Source: Polaromonas sp.
GTDB taxonomy: Bacteria > Pseudomonadota > Gammaproteobacteria > Burkholderiales > Burkholderiaceae_C
Direction of reading: 5' to 3'
NCBI GenBank assembly: GCA_026786065.1
Contig: JAJAYS010000323.1
Coordinates: 1-10,137 of the forward strand
DNA length: 10,137 nucleotides
Positions within the stretch are counted from its first letter, which is position 1; the number at the start of each line of letters is the position of its first letter. Of this stretch, positions 6,575 through 10,137 are shown one piece after another. The position numbers were made by a program, and so were the translations under genes. Below the pieces are notes generated by a model. The model saw nothing but the letters and a program-made list of their open reading frames with translations. It was not told the origin of the DNA and searched no databases.

Positions 6575-7863
6575 AGTAAGGATCCTTCGGGTTTTTTGAT
6601 GACGAACAGGTACAGGGCGCCCGCAGCCGCGAGCTTCAGCGCGCAGGGCAGCACGCAATAGGCAATCATCAGGGCGTTCAAGCCAGCTGGGTCGCGGGTG
6701 CCAGGCGCGTAGCCGAACAGTGCCAACAGCGGGAGGGCCAGGCCGGCAGCCAGCGCCAGGTTGAGCTTGATCGCAAAATTCCACCATCCGAAGTACGCCC
6801 CTTCGAGCCGACCTGAATGCCCCTGCCGCTGAATCAAACCGGCCAGAAGCGCGCCAGGCAGCGCCAGGTCGGTGCCCAACGCCACGCCGGAGAGCGCACA
6901 GACGACGACGAATCCGGCGTAGTCGCCAGCGCCCAGTTGCGTCGCCCAGCCAAACACGACAATAGCCAGCAGCATGCCAGCCAACCATGTGTGCGCCAAG
7001 CCGATGCGCCGGACGAGCGCCAGCCAGAGCGGGATCGACAGCGCCGCGAAGACGAAATAGCTGCCGAGGAACACTGGCTCCATCGTCGACGGGGCCCGCA
7101 GCCGGTCCTGAATGAAAAACAGCACCAGGGTGGCGGGCACGGCGCTGGCGATACCGTTGAGCATGAACACCGCCAGCAGCCGACGAAATGCGCTTTGCCG
7201 CCACGGCAACCAGAGCGCTCCGCGCTGGACGGGCTGACCCGCGCTGCGTGCAGCGGGTCGTGGCGCCTGCGACCAGGCCAGCCAGCCCATCACCAATACA
7301 CCGAAAAAAATAGCCGTCGTGGCCGGCAGACCCAATGCCACGGGCGTGACCGACGCGATGACCACGCCGACCAGCGCCGGCGCTTCGCGCGAAGCCACGA
7401 TGCGGCTGCGCTGCGCCTCGTCGCCGCCCAGGATTGCACCCCAAGACTGGTGCGCAATGCTGATCGCGCTGTAAGCGGCATAGGTGATCATCAGCGTGAC
7501 CGCGGCAAACACTGGCAGTGCCGTCGGACCGCGTACCGGCGGAAAAAAAAGCAGCGCGAACCCCGTCGCCAGTATCACGCTGGCGACTGCGCCCAGGGCC
7601 AGGACGGCCTGCGCCGAATGCGCGAACAGCCTGTCGCTGAGACGGCCAAGCAGCGGGTCGATGAAGGCATCGAGGAGTCGCGCGCCAAGCAAAATGGCTC
7701 CCAGCAGTGCGAGTGGCACGCCGAACTCGCGCGCGTAGTGGTTGGGCAAGATCACATAGAGCGGCAGGGCGACAAATGCCAGCGGCAAGCCCAGCAGGCC
7801 GTAGGTCAGATAGCCCCGCGCCGAAAAAGCGCCAGCAACCGGCGACGTGGCAGCGAGTGTCAC
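6571..7863 (-). CDS. MFS_2 (GPH/MelB-like) transporter
   Basis: 430-residue membrane protein with about twelve hydrophobic segments. The family motif between the second and third segments is clear: RLLDAFIDPLLGRLSDR (residues 62-78), the GPH-type form of the MFS loop with conserved Asp65, Asp69 and Asp77. A second half-repeat begins near residue 215 after a basic loop (APRPAARSAGQP). The start is GTG at 7863, fused to the previous gene's stop as GTGA, with GGAG seven bases upstream. The stop overlaps the DUF3833 start (ATGA). This arrangement implies translational coupling on both sides. GPH transporters normally move sugars with cations, but members in CFA/DUF1365/DUF3833 clusters have no known sugar partner and may move a lipid-related or polar headgroup compound. 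Substrate not deducible from sequence. Confidence 0.9.
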   Translation of the reverse strand: MTLAATSPVAGAFSARGYLTYGLLGLPLAFVALPLYVILPNHYAREFGVPLALLGAILLGARLLDAFIDPLLGRLSDRLFAHSAQAVLALGAVASVILATGFALLFFPPVRGPTALPVFAAVTLMITYAAYSAISIAHQSWGAILGGDEAQRSRIVASREAPALVGVVIASVTPVALGLPATTAIFFGVLVMGWLAWSQAPRPAARSAGQPVQRGALWLPWRQSAFRRLLAVFMLNGIASAVPATLVLFFIQDRLRAPSTMEPVFLGSYFVFAALSIPLWLALVRRIGLAHTWLAGMLLAIVVFGWATQLGAGDYAGFVVVCALSGVALGTDLALPGALLAGLIQRQGHSGRLEGAYFGWWNFAIKLNLALAAGLALPLLALFGYAPGTRDPAGLNALMIAYCVLPCALKLAAAGALYLFVIKKPEGSLL

Positions 7864-8435
7864 CCGCCAGCTCCAGCCAGCAAGGCGGCGCGCAGCTGCG
7901 GCTCCGACGTGTTCGGTGCGAGCCAGATGCCAAAAAAGAGTTTGGCAAATTGGGCATCGGCGATTTCGCCGCTGGGTTTGCCGTTCACCTCAAAGGCAAC
8001 GCCCCTGCCGGGCTGATGAATGCCAGTGACCCGGTCGCCTTTCTTTATGTCGGGAATCACGCGCCGTAACTCGGCAGACCACTTGCTCGCCAGCTGATCG
8101 TCGATAGCCTGGTCGCGCCGCATTTCTTTGATGGAACTGGCCGCGATATCGCTTGCCTTGAGGTCACGCAGGTAGGCAAACTCCAGCTCGAAGGGCTGAG
8201 CGGTGAAGTCATTGGCGGCAAAACCCGGGCGGCCCCACAGTCTGGCTTCATACACATCAAACCCCCAGACTCTCAGGCGACCTTGGCCTATCAATTGCCT
8301 TTTCTGCAAAGCCGACTTCAGCTCGGCTTTTCCCGCTGCGTCTGCCGCAGTTTCGGCTGGCTGGGCACGGGTCTGCGCGGGAGCGCTTGCACCTCCCACA
8401 TAAACCGACAGCGCCAGCCATACAGCGGGTCTCAT
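7860..8435 (-). CDS. Chalcone isomerase-like periplasmic protein
   Basis: 191-residue protein with an N-terminal signal peptide (MRPAVWLALSVYVGGASA, cleavage probably after ASA, followed by an Ala/Gln/Thr-rich linker). The rest follows the bacterial chalcone-isomerase-like domain: LIGQGRLRVWGFDVYEARLW, PFELEFAYLRDLKASDIA, SIKEMRR, a helix, VIPDIKKGDRVTGIHQPGRG, VNGKPSGEIADAQFAKLFFGIWLA. Plant enzymes of this fold cyclise chalcones, and related non-catalytic proteins bind fatty acids. In bacteria the domain is unlikely to act on flavonoids, and fatty-acid binding is a reasonable inference here. I chose ATG at 8435, which overlaps the methyltransferase stop as ATGA; the frame is open to 8516, but that extension lies wholly inside the upstream gene. 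It overlaps the MFS start at its other end. Confidence 0.88.
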   Translation of the reverse strand: MRPAVWLALSVYVGGASAPAQTRAQPAETAADAAGKAELKSALQKRQLIGQGRLRVWGFDVYEARLWGRPGFAANDFTAQPFELEFAYLRDLKASDIAASSIKEMRRDQAIDDQLASKWSAELRRVIPDIKKGDRVTGIHQPGRGVAFEVNGKPSGEIADAQFAKLFFGIWLAPNTSEPQLRAALLAGAGG

Positions 8436-9670
8436 CGCTTTCTCAAGGTGAACTGAATCACATCGGTGTTGGCTTGAGCAAATGCGGCTTCGCAATAGGC
8501 GAGATAGAACTCCCATAGGCGCATGAACTCCTTGTCGAACCCGAGGTCAAGCACCCGAGACTCCTGCGCCAGAAAAGCCTCGCGCCACAGCTTGAGAGTG
8601 CGCGCGTAGTCCTGTCCGAAAGACAGCTCATCCACGATGTCAAAGCCGGCGGCCATGGCCTGCACCCGAAATTCACGCGGGCACGGGAGGCAGCCGCCAG
8701 GAAAAATGTACTGCTGGATGAAGTCGGTCGAATTGACGTACCGGTCAAACAGCTTGTCGGCAATCACGATGCTCTGGATGCAGGCATGGCCGCCCGGCTT
8801 GAGCAGGCGTGAAACCGCCTGAAAGTAGGTCGGCCAGTATTCGCGGCCCACGGCCTCAACCATTTCGATGGAGCAGATTGCGTCGAACGGCGCGTCGAGC
8901 GTGGTCCTGCCGATGTCCCGGTAGTCCTGCAATCGCAGATCCGACTTGCCCGCCACGCCCGCCCGGACCATGCGCTCTTTCGCCCAGGCAAGTTGCTCGG
9001 CACTCAGCGTCACACCGACGATAGAGGCGTCGAACTCGGTGGCCGCCATCTCGGCCAGCGCGCCCCAGCCGCAACCGATTTCCAGTACGCGGTCGCCCGG
9101 TCTGACCTGCGCCATTTTTAGGGCACGCCGCACTTTCGCATGCTGCGCCTGTTTCATCGGTGTCTCGGGCGTCTCGAAAATCGCAGCCGAATAATTCATG
9201 CTGCCGTCCAGCCACAGCGAATAAAACGCGTTGCCAAGGTCGTAGTGCGCATGAATATTCTTTTGGCTGTTGGCCCGCGTGTTGCGGTTGAGTAGGTGCT
9301 TGATGCGAAACGCCAGCCGACCCAACCAGCTGCCGTAGATCACGTCCTCGACTTCCTTGCGGTTGAGCAGGAGTACTTCAAGCAGACCGGCCAGATGCGG
9401 CGTTGTCCAGTCGCCAGCGATGTAGCTTTCAGCAAATCCTATGTCGCCCGACCGCAGCGCTGCGCGGCAGGCATTCCAGTTGTGCAGGTGCAGACTGGCC
9501 GTGGGCGCCCCGCCAGATCCGAACCGGTGTAGCGAGCCGTCGGGCAGCTTGACGTTCAAGGTCCCGCGCCGCAAGCGCAGCAGCAAACGGATGGCGGTGC
9601 GCGCGGCGCTGGGGGCGTCGCCCGGAAGGAGCAGTGCTGACGGAGCGGCGGATGGTGGAGTGATGTTCAT
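8432..9670 (-). CDS. Cyclopropane-fatty-acid-synthase-like SAM methyltransferase
   Basis: 412-residue enzyme of the CFA synthase family, expected to transfer a methyl from S-adenosylmethionine to an unsaturated acyl chain in membrane phospholipid. Visible blocks: N-terminal domain to about residue 120 with SYIAGDW; HAHYDLGNAFYSLWLD (140-155); SAM motif I VLEIGCGWGALAEMA (195-209); GVTLSAEQLAWAKER; CSIEMVEAVG; LLKPGG; TDFIQQYIFPGGCLP. Compared with E. coli Cfa, the bicarbonate-site Cys of YSCAYW is Ala162 (YSAAIF) and the His of LHTI is Gln299 (IQSI), while Glu272, Ile301 and Tyr355 remain. This is shared in part by the branch clustered with DUF1365 and may mean simple methylation without ring closure. 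I chose ATG at 9670, overlapping the DUF1365 stop as ATGA; the frame is open upstream only as a shadow of that gene. Confidence 0.93.
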   Translation of the reverse strand: MNITPPSAAPSALLLPGDAPSAARTAIRLLLRLRRGTLNVKLPDGSLHRFGSGGAPTASLHLHNWNACRAALRSGDIGFAESYIAGDWTTPHLAGLLEVLLLNRKEVEDVIYGSWLGRLAFRIKHLLNRNTRANSQKNIHAHYDLGNAFYSLWLDGSMNYSAAIFETPETPMKQAQHAKVRRALKMAQVRPGDRVLEIGCGWGALAEMAATEFDASIVGVTLSAEQLAWAKERMVRAGVAGKSDLRLQDYRDIGRTTLDAPFDAICSIEMVEAVGREYWPTYFQAVSRLLKPGGHACIQSIVIADKLFDRYVNSTDFIQQYIFPGGCLPCPREFRVQAMAAGFDIVDELSFGQDYARTLKLWREAFLAQESRVLDLGFDKEFMRLWEFYLAYCEAAFAQANTDVIQFTLRKR

Positions 9671-10137
9671 CGTGTCACGAAAGCTTCTGGAACAGAGGGC
9701 TTGCCGACCAGCGGCACGCGCATGCGCCACAGCTTGAAGGCCTGCCAGTGGATTCGGGCGATGACGCCAAAGGTCATGCCTGGATAGCGCCAAAACGCCT
9801 TGCGCAGACTGGAGGCGGTCAGCGGTTCCAAGGCGCCGCCGACGCTCGTTTGCAAGAGCGGCCCGTCGTCGTCGTCGTAGTCGATTGCAGCCACGGTATG
9901 GCTCCACGCCGCCGACCGGGGCGCTTGACTGGCATGCAAAAACCGGAACCGGTAGCGCCCGGTCACCATGCAAAACGGTGACACATGGAACACCTTGGTG
10001 GCGTTGAGTTCGACGCCGTAGAGCGGCGCGTCGAGCAGATAGCAGTGGCGTTCGCCGAAGGTGTTGTTCACTTCCACCACGACAGCGCGAAGCCCTCCTG
10101 TCGCCGTATGGCAATACCAGAAACTCACTGGCTTGAA
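9667..10137 (-). CDS. DUF1365 family protein, N-terminal part missing
   Basis: The last 156 residues of a DUF1365 protein; the 5' end lies beyond the right edge of the window. The visible part opens with FKPVSFWYCH, a highly recognisable DUF1365 block, followed by VVEVNNTFGERHCYLL, KVFHVSPFCMVTGRYRFRF, and a C-terminal WRYPGMTFGVIARIHWQAFKLWRM. Family members are about 250 residues, so roughly 100 are missing. The function is unknown, but the family nearly always neighbours CFA-like methyltransferases and an FAD-dependent amine-oxidase-like protein, and the whole set is thought to modify membrane fatty acids. Its stop codon overlaps the methyltransferase start (ATGA). It is the most upstream visible gene of the operon. 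Confidence 0.93.
   Translation of the reverse strand, partial: FKPVSFWYCHTATGGLRAVVVEVNNTFGERHCYLLDAPLYGVELNATKVFHVSPFCMVTGRYRFRFLHASQAPRSAAWSHTVAAIDYDDDDGPLLQTSVGGALEPLTASSLRKAFWRYPGMTFGVIARIHWQAFKLWRMRVPLVGKPSVPEAFVTR

Noticed and set aside
6575..7957. Upstream extension of the DUF3833 frame giving a 647-residue protein
   Set aside because: The extension is an out-of-frame reading of the MFS gene; the signal peptide and lipobox fix the start at 6574.
6817..8016. 399-codon plus-strand frame
   Set aside because: Very rich in Arg, Gln, His and Asp and exactly opposite the MFS and chalcone-isomerase-like genes; a high-GC antisense artefact.
9671..10114. N-terminal extension of the methyltransferase frame
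   Set aside because: It overlaps DUF1365 in another frame; the ATGA junction at 9667-9670 and family length place the real start at 9670.

Overview
The window looks like chromosomal DNA from a betaproteobacterium, most likely a Burkholderiales/Comamonadaceae-type organism. The evidence is high-GC coding sequence, frequent GTG starts, the character of the TerC, DUF3717, DUF1289 and PurB proteins, and a short dispersed intergenic repeat of a kind I remember from Comamonadaceae. This assignment rests on recognition, not on a search.

Left part (1-1792). A truncated minus-strand gene at the left edge is followed by a minus-strand TerC/YjbE-family membrane protein gene (190-912). Its long leader holds a recognisable yybP-ykoY manganese riboswitch (about 1056-1199). 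A plausible sigma-70 promoter sits directly in front of the riboswitch, with a palindrome over the -35. The leader also has a hairpin that would compete with riboswitch helix P1, and a terminator-like hairpin just before the start codon. Divergent from it is a small plus-strand gene joining DUF3717 and DUF1289. Together this is a manganese-export unit beside an unrelated housekeeping-type gene.

Middle part (1793-4564). A spacer with two repeat/hairpin elements leads to a small DUF2007 protein with a C-terminal zinc ribbon. It converges on purB (minus strand, 2332-3762). The purB reading frame is interrupted by one in-frame TAG at codon 297, where the family has Trp; everything around it is intact. 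A YibF-like glutathione S-transferase gene is divergent from purB.

Right part (4552-10137). All genes are on the minus strand. Upstream to downstream they are: DUF1365 (cut by the window edge), a cyclopropane-fatty-acid-synthase-like methyltransferase, a chalcone-isomerase-like periplasmic protein, an MFS_2 transporter, and a DUF3833 lipoprotein. These five are chained by four 4-base ATGA/GTGA overlaps. After a 134-base gap come a short-chain dehydrogenase and an NTF2/SnoaL-like gene. The last carries an in-frame TAA at codon 7 and an abnormal C-terminal tail. This gene set resembles clusters found with the ECF sigma factor RpoE/ChrR photo-oxidative stress system in other proteobacteria, where CFA-synthase-like enzymes modify membrane acyl chains; the sigma factor itself is not in this window. 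The methyltransferase lacks two of the five residues that hold bicarbonate in E. coli Cfa, so its product may not be a cyclopropane fatty acid.

Most worth checking are the two interrupted genes (purB and the NTF2-like gene), the riboswitch expression platform, and the altered methyltransferase active site. I saw no rRNA, tRNA, CRISPR array, insertion sequence or phage gene.
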